The notes under the pieces: model-generated | Database searches by the model: none | Seen by the model: the letters and a program-made list of their open reading frames with translations, nothing else | What the model was told of the DNA's origin: nothing | DNA from: Korobacter sp963703075 | GTDB taxonomy: Bacteria; Acidobacteriota; Terriglobia; Terriglobales; Acidobacteriaceae | Reading direction: 5' to 3' | Assembly (NCBI GenBank): GCA_963703075.1 | Contig: OY969786.1 | Coordinates: 62,001-126,000, forward strand | Length of the DNA: 64,000 bases | Program-made: the position numbers and the translations under genes | In this document: piece by piece, positions 17,201 to 25,284 of the stretch | Layout of the letters: every line of letters begins with the position of its first letter | How positions within the stretch are numbered: the first letter of the stretch is position 1

Positions 17201-17442
17201 GGAGTAAGCCGGTTGCCAAGGTCGCGCACTGCGATCTCGCTGCCGACGTGGGCCCGAATCCCATTGGGCTTGGCGGCAAGATGAAAACGCGCCGAGCCAT
17301 ACACGCCGTTGCCGTCGAGTAGCGCGATGGCGGGATATTGCAGTTGTTGCGCGCGGAAGATCATCGTCTCCGGCAGGGAAGCCCCACGCAGGAAACTGAA
17401 TGCGCTGTTGGCGTGCAATTCGATGTATGGCTCTGGGCTCAC
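14233..17442 (-). CDS. dnaE2: Error-prone DNA polymerase III alpha subunit DnaE2 (ImuC)
   Basis: The 1069-aa protein begins with a PHP domain (YIELHANSAFSFLRGAS). It carries the C-family polymerase active site in PDIDLDLPSG (acidic residues near 410) and KVDLLGLG (near 560). A helix-hairpin-helix segment and a C-terminal OB domain follow. The length and the N-terminal ELHAxSxFSFL motif fit DnaE2 rather than replicative DnaE (about 1160 aa). It is the polymerase of the mutasome that performs translesion synthesis under DNA-damage control together with ImuA and ImuB. It starts 34 nt after the imuB stop, completing an imuA-imuB-dnaE2 operon. Regulation by LexA is expected from known cassettes, but I could not identify a LexA site for this phylum. 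Confidence 0.95.
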   Translation of the reverse strand: MSPEPYIELHANSAFSFLRGASLPETMIFRAQQLQYPAIALLDGNGVYGSARFHLAAKPNGIRAHVGSEIAVRDLGNRLTPPGWLPHQHPAEPVGLPLLCESREGYQNLCRMVTRLKMREPSKTEGAATLADIKEFSSGLVCLTGGDEGPLAAALARGGEMEAATMVERLVSIFGQKNVYVELQRHGQREQEWRNQAALRIARSLGLPILATNGVRYADEHEREIADLFTAIHHHVSLEKAGRLLASNACRYLRPAEEMLQLFRDLPEATANTWELSQRLTFELDNLGYEFPRFPVPGGESMDSFLEKLVTEGVIKRYGAKNDPALFARAQKQVRSELALIQKLQLAGYFLIVWDIIRYCKDHDILVQGRGSAANSAVCYALEITAVDPVGMELLFERFLSENRGEWPDIDLDLPSGDKREQAIQYVYQRYGQLGAAMTANVITYRGKSAAREVGKALGFDLDTLNKLTKLVSNWEWRGPNDTLENQFQTAGFEIRHPHIAKYLDLCQRILDLPRHLGQHSGGMVICQGQLDSIVPIEPASMPGRSVVQWDKDDCADMKIIKVDLLGLGMMAVIKDCVDLVPQHYGVPVDLAQLPADDPRVYATLQQADTVGMFQVESRAQMASLPRNFPTRFYDLVVQVAIIRPGPIVGNMSNPYMRRRQKKEEVRYYHPLLEPVLRRTLGVPLFQEQLLRMAMIVANFSGAEAEELRRALGMRRSTQRMRELGVKLRHGMTENGIDPETQEEIVKSISSFALYGFPESHAASFALIAYASAYFKEYYLAAFTCAMLNNQPMGFYSPAVLVKDAQRHGLRVLPIDVQRSSWPCTVEPTKDGLALRIGLCYVRGLRKDSAEMLVGVREASGSFLSSDDLGRRVSALNRKEMVALASIGALNWVGETAHRRDALWQVERVSRRPGPLLQSAEEAEQDSPLERMSWEERLVADFQGTGLTVGKHPMAYHRKRLAKLKILSAEQLRSAENGEHVRLAGCVIARQRPGTAKGFIFLSIEDETGIANAIITPQLYEQNRTVISTERFLVVEGKLQNIDNVVHIRAQRVHSLHLNQIAAPSHDFH

Positions 17443-17476
17443 AGTTCTCCGCTGGGCTCTTTACTCGAAACAACCC

Positions 17477-18976
17477 TCAGTCATACAACGCCTCTACCTG
17501 CCACGCTTGCGTTCCATCGCAACTCAATTGGCAGCAAAGCGGCTTCCCGCTGCGCGAACTTGCCACCACATCCCACTGCTCGCGCGACCAGCGTTCCGGG
17601 CCCCACCAATCGCCGCTGCTATGCCATGGCCCGTACGATTCCACTACCTGGTATTGCTCACTGCGAAAGACAAACTGGTGCGGCCGCTCGTTGTACCTCT
17701 GCACGTACACCGCCTCCGGCGGGCGTAGCGCGCGCAGGCCAACGCGCGACGGTACAAGCGCTGCCTTCGTCTTCCTCTCTTCTGGCGCGGCAAAATGTCG
17801 CACGCGAAATGCATCGCGATGATGCGAGTCGAGCAACTCCGGCGCGCCTACGCGCTCGGTGCTGCCAACCACCGCTGCCAATCGCGCGAGCGTCACTTCC
17901 AGCCGCATAGGCTCGGGAAATTGCGGGGAAAACAATCCAAGCTGTGCGCGACTGGGACGATTTGGCTGCGCCACGACTTTTATCGCCACCACTTGGGCAC
18001 TCGGCGAATGGGCGATCAGGTCAAGATGAATTAACTTCAGCAGCGCTTCATGATCGACCGTGGGCAGCACCGGGCGAACGGTTCGCTCGTGCCACGTGCC
18101 CCCCTCCAGCTTGCATTGCAAGGTCACGGAAGCCAGCGCCAATGCTCTTGATTGGGCTCGCACCGAAAGCTGCTGCAGCATCGGCGAGAGGACGAACATT
18201 ACCGAGTCGAGCGATTCCACCCCTGCTTCAAACTCGATTTCTTCTTGGAGCGAGAACTCCTGTTCCAACGGCTTCAACAGGTGCGGATGTTCACCACTCG
18301 CCAGTTGATGCAGCCGCTTTCCATCCTGTCCCAAGCGCGCCACCAGTTCGGTCAGCGGTAAGGCCGCCAAGGCTCCGAGCGTATGTACGCCCCACAACGA
18401 GAGTGTCACCGATTGCTCCAGCGTGAGATCGAGAACGTCCACAGGAATACGTGCCAGGGTTTTTCGTTCCTCCCCGCCGGCAATTACTTTCGCTCCCGGA
18501 TGCGCTTTGGCCCAGCAGAGCGCTGCATGAAAATTACAGGCAGCGGCAACCGATACGATGATCCCGAGCACAGCTGCTCTTTGCAGCAATTGGCTCACAA
18601 TCGTTGTCGCATCTCCCAGTAGTTTTTCTGTTCCGCTGAGGTCTGCACAAAACCCCTGGGCGTATTCAAAGGTCAGCTCTTCGACGCGCGGCGAGAAACG
18701 TCCCGTGCATTCCAACAGCGCAGCCCGCGCCGATTGCTCTTCCGCCGGCGAGCGCCGCAAGACTTCGAGGTTTTCCAGTATCTCCATCTGCGGCCGCGTC
18801 ATGCCGCGCTGCACGCCCAGCGCATACCCCTGCTCGTTTGCCGAACACACAAACTCCCGCGGCAGCTCTCCCTCGATCACTGCGACTGCCTTCTGCCGTA
18901 ATGCGGGCCGCAAACGCAGCAACGCTTGCACGGGGAACTCTCGCGCATAGAGGCACGCATACATCGATGCGCTCAT
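17477..18976 (-). CDS. imuB: Y-family polymerase-like protein ImuB
   Basis: The 499-aa protein starts at ATG 18976, overlapping imuA by 4 nt; the frame is open further upstream but that part shadows imuA. It has the Y-family fold, but the N-terminal metal-binding segment reads YACLYAREF where active polymerases have DMDAFFA. The palm SIDE-type motif is replaced by ADLSG. It should therefore be catalytically inactive, as in known ImuB proteins, which bridge DnaE2 to the beta clamp. The C-terminal third carries the little-finger-like and ImuB-specific region. Its position between imuA and dnaE2 supports the assignment. Confidence 0.92.
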   Translation of the reverse strand: MSASMYACLYAREFPVQALLRLRPALRQKAVAVIEGELPREFVCSANEQGYALGVQRGMTRPQMEILENLEVLRRSPAEEQSARAALLECTGRFSPRVEELTFEYAQGFCADLSGTEKLLGDATTIVSQLLQRAAVLGIIVSVAAACNFHAALCWAKAHPGAKVIAGGEERKTLARIPVDVLDLTLEQSVTLSLWGVHTLGALAALPLTELVARLGQDGKRLHQLASGEHPHLLKPLEQEFSLQEEIEFEAGVESLDSVMFVLSPMLQQLSVRAQSRALALASVTLQCKLEGGTWHERTVRPVLPTVDHEALLKLIHLDLIAHSPSAQVVAIKVVAQPNRPSRAQLGLFSPQFPEPMRLEVTLARLAAVVGSTERVGAPELLDSHHRDAFRVRHFAAPEERKTKAALVPSRVGLRALRPPEAVYVQRYNERPHQFVFRSEQYQVVESYGPWHSSGDWWGPERWSREQWDVVASSRSGKPLCCQLSCDGTQAWQVEALYD

Positions 18977-19740
18977 GGCTCGCCTGCCCATGAAGCCGGC
19001 TGGCCCCACGCCGCTACCGACGCCGGAGGTTTCTTCCCGGCCGTGAACCTCACATTGCGATCGCGCACTAACTCTGCCTGGAATTGCAGCCCGCTCAGGA
19101 CCTGGTGGTTCTCGTGCCGCGTGCGCAGCCGATCCAATCGCAACTGCACCGCCGAGCAACTTTTCGCGCATGAGATCTGTGACAGCAAGAGAAATGTCGA
19201 TTGCGTTCTCTCGGACGCCTGGCGAAAACGGAACCACGAGGCCAGCGGCACGCGCAACGCGTGTTCCGGCGCGACCGACCCCATGTCGAAGACGATGGCG
19301 CCGAAGCCCCCAGCCTGCAGAACTAAATCGGCTGCGCGCAGCGCCTGGTCCAGGCGCGACCACGGCTTTCCCCGCTGCGATTTCTTCGGGGTGTCCGTTT
19401 CTCCGCAACGCACCCAGAGCAGTCGCTGCAAATCCACCCCGCTGGCCGCTGCCGACTCCGGATCGAGTGCATCTGCTACGTCGATCCACGCGCATGCGCT
19501 GCCCTGTTGTGTCACTTGCGCCAGGAATGACAAAGCAATGCTCGTGCGCCCCGAGCATTCCGGCCCAAAAACTTCGCACACGGCACCTACCGGAAACCCG
19601 CCGCCAAGCAGGTGGTCGAGCGCTTCCAGGCCAGTGGTTTGCAGCGGCTTGGAATTCTGCGCGCATGTGCTGAAAGCTGCCGGCACACGCGGGGCCAGGG
19701 CGGATTCAATCTGTGAACGAAGCAGGGCAGCAGTAACCAT
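18973..19740 (-). CDS. imuA: RecA-like mutasome protein ImuA
   Basis: The 255-aa protein resembles RecA/SulA-type ImuA: LDHLLGGGFPVGAVCEVFGP leads into a P-loop. The P-loop reads GPECSGRTS, with Arg in place of the invariant Walker A lysine, so ATP hydrolysis may be impaired. A RecA-like core follows (WIDVADALDP, LLWVRCG). In cassettes studied elsewhere ImuA supports ImuB and DnaE2 in translesion synthesis. It is the first gene of the operon. TTGACA occurs on the minus strand about 75 nt upstream of the ATG, but no good -10 accompanies it. Confidence 0.9.
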   Translation of the reverse strand: MVTAALLRSQIESALAPRVPAAFSTCAQNSKPLQTTGLEALDHLLGGGFPVGAVCEVFGPECSGRTSIALSFLAQVTQQGSACAWIDVADALDPESAAASGVDLQRLLWVRCGETDTPKKSQRGKPWSRLDQALRAADLVLQAGGFGAIVFDMGSVAPEHALRVPLASWFRFRQASERTQSTFLLLSQISCAKSCSAVQLRLDRLRTRHENHQVLSGLQFQAELVRDRNVRFTAGKKPPASVAAWGQPASWAGEP

Positions 19741-19828
19741 AACGGGAGCAAAGCAGGGAAGCGATATTCGCCTTTTCTTCGCCTTTAGATTGCGCTGCGG
19801 GAAGGGTGGTTGTCAACGCCCAAAAATG

Positions 19829-19853
19829 AAAAAAGCCCGCGAATTTCGCGGAC
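19829..19853 (-). terminator. Rho-independent terminator after the aldo/keto reductase
   Basis: Reading the minus strand, GTCCGCGAA and TTCGCGGGC form a GC-rich stem (19835-19853) followed by six T. It sits 15 nt past the stop at 19868 and separates the reductase from imuA. Confidence 0.8.
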
Positions 19854-19867
19854 TTCTGCACCAAATT

Positions 19868-20902
19868 TTATGCAAATAGGCGGGCCAAGGGGTTGCGCTC
19901 GAATTGCTGCTGGTGCCAGTAAGGATAGGCGGGCGTACGGTCGCTCGCTGTATCCAAGCGCTTCACCTGGTCGGGGGTGAGGTTCCATCCTACTGCCCCC
20001 AGGTTCTGCGCCAATTGCTCTTCGTTACGCGCGCCGATGATCACGTTCGCCACCGTCGGACGCTGCAGCAACCAGTTTAATGCGATCTGCGGAACCGTCT
20101 TTCCGGTTTCCTTGGCGACTTCATCGAGTGCGTCTACTACTTTGTACAGGTAATCACCGTCTACTTGCGGACCCTGGTCGGACGTCTTGTGCAAGCGGCT
20201 CACCTTTGGGAGCGGCTGGTTGCGGCGGATCTTGCCCGTAAGCCGTCCCCATCCCAACGGGCTCCAGATCATGGCCCCAACCTTTTGGTCGATGCCTAGC
20301 GGCATCAGTTCCCACTCGTATTCGCGGCCGATCAGCGAGTAGTACACCTGGTGCGCAATATACCGCTCCCATCCGTACCGCTCCGAAACCGCCAGCGACT
20401 TCATCAGGTGCCATCCCGAGAAGTTCGAACAGGCGATGTAACGCACCTTACCGCTTTGCACGAGCGTATCCAGCGTGCGCAGCGTCTCTTCCACCGGCGT
20501 CAACTGATCGAAGCCGTGCAGGTGGTAGACATCGATATAATCCGTTCCCAGGCGACGCAAGCTGGCTTCGCAGGCTTGCACCAGGTGATAGCGCGACGAT
20601 CCGATGTCGTTCGGTCCTTCGCCCAAGCGGAAGGTCGCCTTGGTAGAAATCAGCACCGATTCGCGTGGATGGTTCTTGAGGGCCTTGCCGAGAATCTCTT
20701 CCGACGTGCCGTTCGAATAAATGTCGGCGGTGTCGAAAAAGTTCACGCCGGCTGCCATACACATATCGATCAGCCGCGTTGCTTCCGCGACATCGCTCGA
20801 TCCCCACTCTTTGAAGAACTCGCCTTTACCGCCAAATGTTCCTGTACCGAAACTAAGCACGGGCACCTTCAATCCTGAACCGCCAAGCTGTCGAAATTCC
20901 AT
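19868..20902 (-). CDS. Aldo/keto reductase
   Basis: The 344-aa TIM-barrel oxidoreductase shows the catalytic tetrad region: Asp and Tyr in FFDTADIYSNG, Lys in LISTKATF, His in VYHLHGFD. NADPH-binding segments near the C-terminus (VIIGARNEEQLAQNLGA) fit the AKR superfamily. It resembles YajO/PdxI-like and L-glyceraldehyde-3-phosphate reductase-like members acting on small aldehydes or ketones; the substrate is not determinable. It is monocistronic, ending in its own terminator, and diverges from the SRAP gene across an 88-nt gap. Confidence 0.92.
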   Translation of the reverse strand: MEFRQLGGSGLKVPVLSFGTGTFGGKGEFFKEWGSSDVAEATRLIDMCMAAGVNFFDTADIYSNGTSEEILGKALKNHPRESVLISTKATFRLGEGPNDIGSSRYHLVQACEASLRRLGTDYIDVYHLHGFDQLTPVEETLRTLDTLVQSGKVRYIACSNFSGWHLMKSLAVSERYGWERYIAHQVYYSLIGREYEWELMPLGIDQKVGAMIWSPLGWGRLTGKIRRNQPLPKVSRLHKTSDQGPQVDGDYLYKVVDALDEVAKETGKTVPQIALNWLLQRPTVANVIIGARNEEQLAQNLGAVGWNLTPDQVKRLDTASDRTPAYPYWHQQQFERNPLARLFA

Positions 20903-20990
20903 AGGAAACTAGATGAAGCGGTCAGCGTTTGCGATGCAGGTGAGATTTTGAAGTTAAAATACTTTTCCGAACATCGAATGACCAGAGATT

Positions 20991-21701
20991 ATGTGCGGCC
21001 GTTATCGCCTGACTCGAAAAAAGGAAATCCTTGCCGAGCACTTCGGCATTGAGCCTGACGACAATTGGCAGCCACGCTACAACGTGGCTCCCACCCAGGA
21101 TGTCACCGTGATCCGCCAGGATCCGGCGGAACCAAAGCGCACGGGGGGAACCATGCGCTGGGGGCTCATTCCTTTCTGGTCCAAAGACCCGAAAGCTGGC
21201 TTCAAGATGATCAACGCCCGCTCTGAAGATATTGCGGAGAAACCTGCCTTCCGTGAAGCCTTGAAGAAACGCCGCTGCTTGATTCCCGCCGATGGCTTCT
21301 ATGAGTGGCAGAAGTCGGGCGGCACAAAACGTCCTTTTTGTTTCACCATGGCCGACGAGGGCCTCTTTGCCTTTGCTGGAATCTGGGAACGCTGGAAAGA
21401 TCCTGAAGGCAAATGGGTCGAGACCTGTTCGATCATCACGACTGCGGCCAACGCGCTTTGCGAAGATATCCACGACCGCATGCCGGTCATTCTTCATCCC
21501 GAGGACTACGACCTGTGGCTGGATCCGGGTTTCGAGAATACCGAGGAATTGCGCGCACTGCTCAAGCCGTACGAGTCTGACCAGATGAAGCGCTTCGAGG
21601 TCAGCTCGAGGGTAAACGCGGTCAAGAACGACGATCCTGATTGCGTAGCGCCCACGGCCGAGCCCGAATCTGCGGCGCCATCCCAACCAACTCTCTTCTA
21701 A
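20991..21701 (+). CDS. SOS response-associated peptidase (SRAP/YedK/HMCES family)
   Basis: The 236-aa protein starts MCGRYRL, with the catalytic Cys2 exposed after Met removal. It contains YNVAPTQ, the glutamate in DGFYEW, and the histidine in EDIHDRMPVIL. These are the residues that form and resolve a thiazolidine DNA-protein crosslink at abasic sites. It acts on single-stranded DNA abasic sites at stalled forks. A -10-like TAAAAT is at 20955-20960, without a clear -35. It lies about 1.3 kb from the imuA-imuB-dnaE2 cassette, so two damage-tolerance modules are close, though they are divergent and separated by the reductase. Confidence 0.93.
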   Translation: MCGRYRLTRKKEILAEHFGIEPDDNWQPRYNVAPTQDVTVIRQDPAEPKRTGGTMRWGLIPFWSKDPKAGFKMINARSEDIAEKPAFREALKKRRCLIPADGFYEWQKSGGTKRPFCFTMADEGLFAFAGIWERWKDPEGKWVETCSIITTAANALCEDIHDRMPVILHPEDYDLWLDPGFENTEELRALLKPYESDQMKRFEVSSRVNAVKNDDPDCVAPTAEPESAAPSQPTLF

Positions 21702-21796
21702 GCGAACCGATTTCAACCGCGCAGCAGAGACGTGCCATCACCGCTGATCCTTGCGCCATTTCTCCCGCAGGCGTACAACCGTTTGTCGGAAAAACT

Positions 21797-23230
21797 ATGG
21801 CCTATATCCAATTCCTCGGCGCCGCCGGCGTCGTGACCGGCTCCAAACACCTAGTCAATACATCCAACGATGAGTCCGGGAGCGAGGGCTTCCAGCTCCT
21901 GATCGACTGCGGCATGTTCCAGGGGCAGAAAGAGTGGCGCGAGCGCAACTGGAAAGACACGCCGATTCCCGCACGCGAGCTCGATGCCGTCGTTCTTACC
22001 CACGCACATCTCGATCACACGGGCTGGATTCCGCGCCTGGTGAAAGAAGGCTTCAGCGGGCCAATTTATGCGACGGCTGCCACGGTGAACCTGTGCGGCA
22101 TCATCCTCCCCGACAGCGGTCATCTGCAGGAAGAAGACGCGGCCTTTCACAACAAGATGAAGAGTTCGAAACACGATCCAGCGCTGCCGCTTTACACGAT
22201 GCAGGAAGCGATGGATAGCCTCAAGCTGTTTAAGTCCGTCGACTTCGAGCAGACGGTCGAACTCTCTCCCGAGCTCTCGTTTCGCTATGTGCGCGCTGCC
22301 CATATTCTCGGCTCGTCCATGGTCGAGCTCGCCCTGAAGCAAAACGGATCAACAAAGCGTTTGCTCTTTTCCGGCGACATCGGGCGGGTGCACGACACCG
22401 AGGTGGCACCGGGGAAAGTCGTCTACTCCGGTCCCTACGAAGGCGAAACCGCGGACGTCGTCGTGATGGAATCCACCTACGGCAACCGCGACCATCCGAA
22501 AACCGATCCGCGTCCCGAGATGGCGAAGCTGATTGGCGATACCCTCGGCCGGGGCGGATGCGTTGTTGTTCCAGCGTTCGCGGTCGAGCGTACCCAGAAA
22601 CTCATCTTCATGCTGAAGGAGATGATGGAGTCCGGTGCGATACCGAAGGTCCAGGTGCACTGCGACAGCCCGATGGCGATCAAGGCGGTCGAGATTTTCC
22701 TCAAGCACACCGAAGAGTTCAGCGACGACACCAAGCGGCTGATTGCGCAATATGGAAACCCGCTGCAGTGGCCGGGATTCCACTTCGACACCACGCAGCA
22801 GCAGTCAAAAGCCATCAACAACTCGAACAACCCGCAGATCATCATCTCCTCGAGCGGCATGGCCACTGGCGGGCGCATCCAGCACCATCTCGCGCAGCGT
22901 TTGCCGGACCCCAAGAATCTCGTGCTGTTCATTGGGTTCCAAGCTCCCGGCACGCGCGGACGCCAGATCAAGGACGGTGAAAAGGAAGTCAAGATCTTCG
23001 GGCAGATCATTCCAGTGCGGGCGCAGGTCGCGGCGCTGGAACAGTTCAGCGATCACGCCGATACATCCGAGCTCCTCGAATGGCTGCATAGCTTCAAACA
23101 AGCGCCGTCGCAGACGTGGCTGGTCCACGGCGAGCCCGATGCCGCGCAAAAGCTGCGCGAGGTGATGATCAAAGAGCTGCACTGGACCGTGAACATCGCG
23201 GCGTGGATGCAGAAGGTGCCGGTAAGCTAA
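21797..23230 (+). CDS. MBL-fold RNA nuclease with beta-CASP domain
   Basis: The 477-aa protein (ATG 21797; the frame is open upstream but that part overlaps the SRAP gene end) begins AYIQFLGAAGVVTGS. It contains the HxHxDH zinc motif THAHLDH near residue 75, then SGDIGR, ESTYGNRDHP and the beta-CASP insertion. Motif B-like SSSGMATGGR and motif C-like LVHGEPD close the C-terminal part. This is the CPSF73/YSH1-like group of bacterial beta-CASP ribonucleases involved in RNA processing or decay. The gap to the SRAP stop is 95 nt, so co-transcription is possible. Confidence 0.92.
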   Translation: MAYIQFLGAAGVVTGSKHLVNTSNDESGSEGFQLLIDCGMFQGQKEWRERNWKDTPIPARELDAVVLTHAHLDHTGWIPRLVKEGFSGPIYATAATVNLCGIILPDSGHLQEEDAAFHNKMKSSKHDPALPLYTMQEAMDSLKLFKSVDFEQTVELSPELSFRYVRAAHILGSSMVELALKQNGSTKRLLFSGDIGRVHDTEVAPGKVVYSGPYEGETADVVVMESTYGNRDHPKTDPRPEMAKLIGDTLGRGGCVVVPAFAVERTQKLIFMLKEMMESGAIPKVQVHCDSPMAIKAVEIFLKHTEEFSDDTKRLIAQYGNPLQWPGFHFDTTQQQSKAINNSNNPQIIISSSGMATGGRIQHHLAQRLPDPKNLVLFIGFQAPGTRGRQIKDGEKEVKIFGQIIPVRAQVAALEQFSDHADTSELLEWLHSFKQAPSQTWLVHGEPDAAQKLREVMIKELHWTVNIAAWMQKVPVS

Positions 23231-23330
23231 CTTCTGTTTCGCGCAGTGAAGAAGAAGACGGTTGCTTGAGACGTTGAATCACGCTGATCGTGATATACCT
23301 TTCCCTTCATTTCTACGTTCAGGTGAACGG

Positions 23331-25130
23331 ATGTCCAAATCCCGTAGAGAATTCTTGACGCACACATCCTTGGCGCTGCTCGGCGCGGCGGCCGCGACGT
23401 ATGGGCAGGCACAACAGCCGAGCGAACCTACCCCGGGGGCGCCCCCGGCATTCGGCACGGCGCCGGCGGTGGGGCCGGAGGTTTCGGCGACGACGGTGGC
23501 GGAGGCGGAAAAGCTGGTGCAGGTGAACTACACCGAGGCGCAGGTGGCGCAAGCAGCGGGCAACTGGCGCAGCGCCATTGCACCGCTCTACGAACGGCGC
23601 GTCGGGCCGCGCAAGACGCCGCTGGAAGAGACGCTGGCACCGGCGACGCGCTGGAACCCGATGATTCCCGGCGAGCGGCCTGGCCCGGCGAGCGACACGT
23701 TCGTCCGCAGCAAGACCGATCCTGGTCCTTTGCCGCAGAGCGAAGAGGACATTGCCTTCGCTTCCGTCCACCAGCTCTCGCGCTGGATCGAGCAGCGCAA
23801 GCTCACTTCCGAGCGCCTCACGCGGATTTACCTGGCGCGCCTGGAGAAGTTCAACCCCAAGCTGCGCTGCGTGATCACCCTGACCTCCGATTTGGCGCTG
23901 GCCCAAGCCAAGCAAGCCGACCGTGAGATCGCGGCGGGAAAGTATCGCGGACCGCTGCACGGCATTCCCTGGGGCGGCAAGGACCTGCTCGATACCGCCG
24001 GCATTCCGACTACGTATGGCGCCGAACCTTTTCGCAACCGCGTTCCCAAGGACGATGCGGTAGTGGTGAAGCGGCTGCACGAGGCCGGCGCGGTGCTGGT
24101 GGCGAAATTGAGCCTGGGCGCACTGGCGCTGAACGACATCTGGTTTGGCGGGCAGACGGTGAACCCCTGGGCGCCGGAAGAAGGGTCGTCGGGATCGAGC
24201 GCGGGCCCGGGAGCGGCGACGGCGGCGGGGCTGGTGGGCTTTGCCATCGGCAGCGAAACCGACGGCAGCATCGTGAGCCCATCGATGCGCTGCGGGGTCA
24301 CGGGATTGCGTCCGACGTTCGGCCGGGTGGCGCGGACGGGGGCGATGACGCTGTGCTGGTCGCTCGACAAGCTCGGGCCGATGGCGCGCAGTGTGGAAGA
24401 TACGCTGCTGGTGCTGCACGCGATCTCGGGACCGGATGCGGGCGATGTCTCGAGCGTGGCGAGTCACCTTGAGTTCGACGCGAACGCGGGCGTCGAAGGG
24501 CTGCGGGTTGGGTACTTCCCGGCGTGGATGAAGCAGGACCCCGCGACCGATGTGGACCGCGCGGCGCTGGAAACGGTGAAGAAGGTCGGCATGACGCCGG
24601 TCGAAGTCTCTTTGCCTGACTGGAACTATGACTGCCTCGACCTGATCCTGTTCGCGGAGAGCGCGGCAGCGTTCGAAGAACTGACGCTGAGCGGCGGGGT
24701 GGACCAGTTGAAAATGCAGACGCCGGATTCGTGGCCGAACAGCTTCCGCCAGTCGCGGTTTTTGTCGGCGGTGGACTTTGTGCAGGCAGACCGGATGCGG
24801 CGCAAAGTTGCGATGGAGATGGCGCGCATTTTTTCGCAAGTCGATCTGCTGCTGGTTCCGTCGTTGCGCGACGAGATGCTGACGCTGACTAACTTCACCG
24901 GCCACCCCTCGCTCACGCTGCGCGCGGGATTCGTGCAGATTGCCGAGGCTCGGAGCGACTGGGCACCGGATCCGGCGCACCCGTTGCCGAAGTTTTCGCC
25001 ACCGAAACGGGTGCCGCACGGCGTAACCCTGATTGGCCGTCTGTTTGACGAGGGCACGGTAGGCCGAGCAGGACTTGCCTTGGAGAAGGCGTTCGGAGTG
25101 GTGGGCGAGCGACCACCGGGATTCTCGTAG
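23331..25130 (+). CDS. Tat-exported amidase (amidase signature family)
   Basis: The 599-aa protein is started at ATG 23331 because SRREFLTHTSLALLGAAAA gives a Tat signal directly after it. A Pro/Ala-rich linker leads into the amidase signature domain. The catalytic triad is visible as Lys in GIPWGGKDLLD (near 217), cis-Ser in EGSSGSSAGPG (near 290) and Ser in SETDGSIVSPS (near 314). The closest textbook relative is GatA, but the signal peptide and lack of gatB/gatC neighbours argue for a secreted amide hydrolase rather than tRNA amidation. The 3' half of the gene is very GC-rich, which produces long open frames on the opposite strand. Confidence 0.9.
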   Translation: MSKSRREFLTHTSLALLGAAAATYGQAQQPSEPTPGAPPAFGTAPAVGPEVSATTVAEAEKLVQVNYTEAQVAQAAGNWRSAIAPLYERRVGPRKTPLEETLAPATRWNPMIPGERPGPASDTFVRSKTDPGPLPQSEEDIAFASVHQLSRWIEQRKLTSERLTRIYLARLEKFNPKLRCVITLTSDLALAQAKQADREIAAGKYRGPLHGIPWGGKDLLDTAGIPTTYGAEPFRNRVPKDDAVVVKRLHEAGAVLVAKLSLGALALNDIWFGGQTVNPWAPEEGSSGSSAGPGAATAAGLVGFAIGSETDGSIVSPSMRCGVTGLRPTFGRVARTGAMTLCWSLDKLGPMARSVEDTLLVLHAISGPDAGDVSSVASHLEFDANAGVEGLRVGYFPAWMKQDPATDVDRAALETVKKVGMTPVEVSLPDWNYDCLDLILFAESAAAFEELTLSGGVDQLKMQTPDSWPNSFRQSRFLSAVDFVQADRMRRKVAMEMARIFSQVDLLLVPSLRDEMLTLTNFTGHPSLTLRAGFVQIAEARSDWAPDPAHPLPKFSPPKRVPHGVTLIGRLFDEGTVGRAGLALEKAFGVVGERPPGFS

Positions 25131-25183
25131 CCTACCTATTGGCGGTTCTTTGTTTTCTATATTTTAGACGGTGTAGTCTGTGC

Positions 25184-25227
25184 AAAATATTGGAAACAAG
25201 ATAGTTAGATGTAAAATATTCAAAACA
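25184..25227. repeat. Pair of short AT-rich direct repeats
   Basis: AAAATATT followed two bases later by AAACA occurs at 25184-25198 and again at 25213-25227, a period of 29 nt (about three helical turns). It lies in a convergent intergenic region. It could be a protein-binding or AT-rich bending site, or a decayed element. Confidence 0.4.
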
Positions 25228-25251
25228 TTGCACTTGTGGGACGACCAGCAG

Positions 25252-25284
25252 ATTGCCACGTCGGGCTAACGCCCTCCTCGCAAT
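25252..25284. repeat. REP-like extragenic palindromic element
   Basis: The outer arms ATTGC/GCAAT enclose an inner hairpin GGGC-TAAC-GCCC. Read on the minus strand it resembles the scattered 'CATTGCGAGGAGG...GGCAATC' elements found in intergenic regions of many bacterial genomes. That resemblance is from memory. Only one copy is in this window. Confidence 0.5.

Noticed and set aside
18977..19666. Extension of the imuB frame upstream to 19666
   Set aside because: This stretch overlaps imuA in another frame; the ATG at 18976 gives the normal ImuB start and a 4-nt coupled overlap.
23319..25019. 566-codon minus-strand open frame opposite the amidase
   Set aside because: It is Arg-rich shadow sequence without any motif, while the plus strand carries the complete amidase signature and Tat signal.
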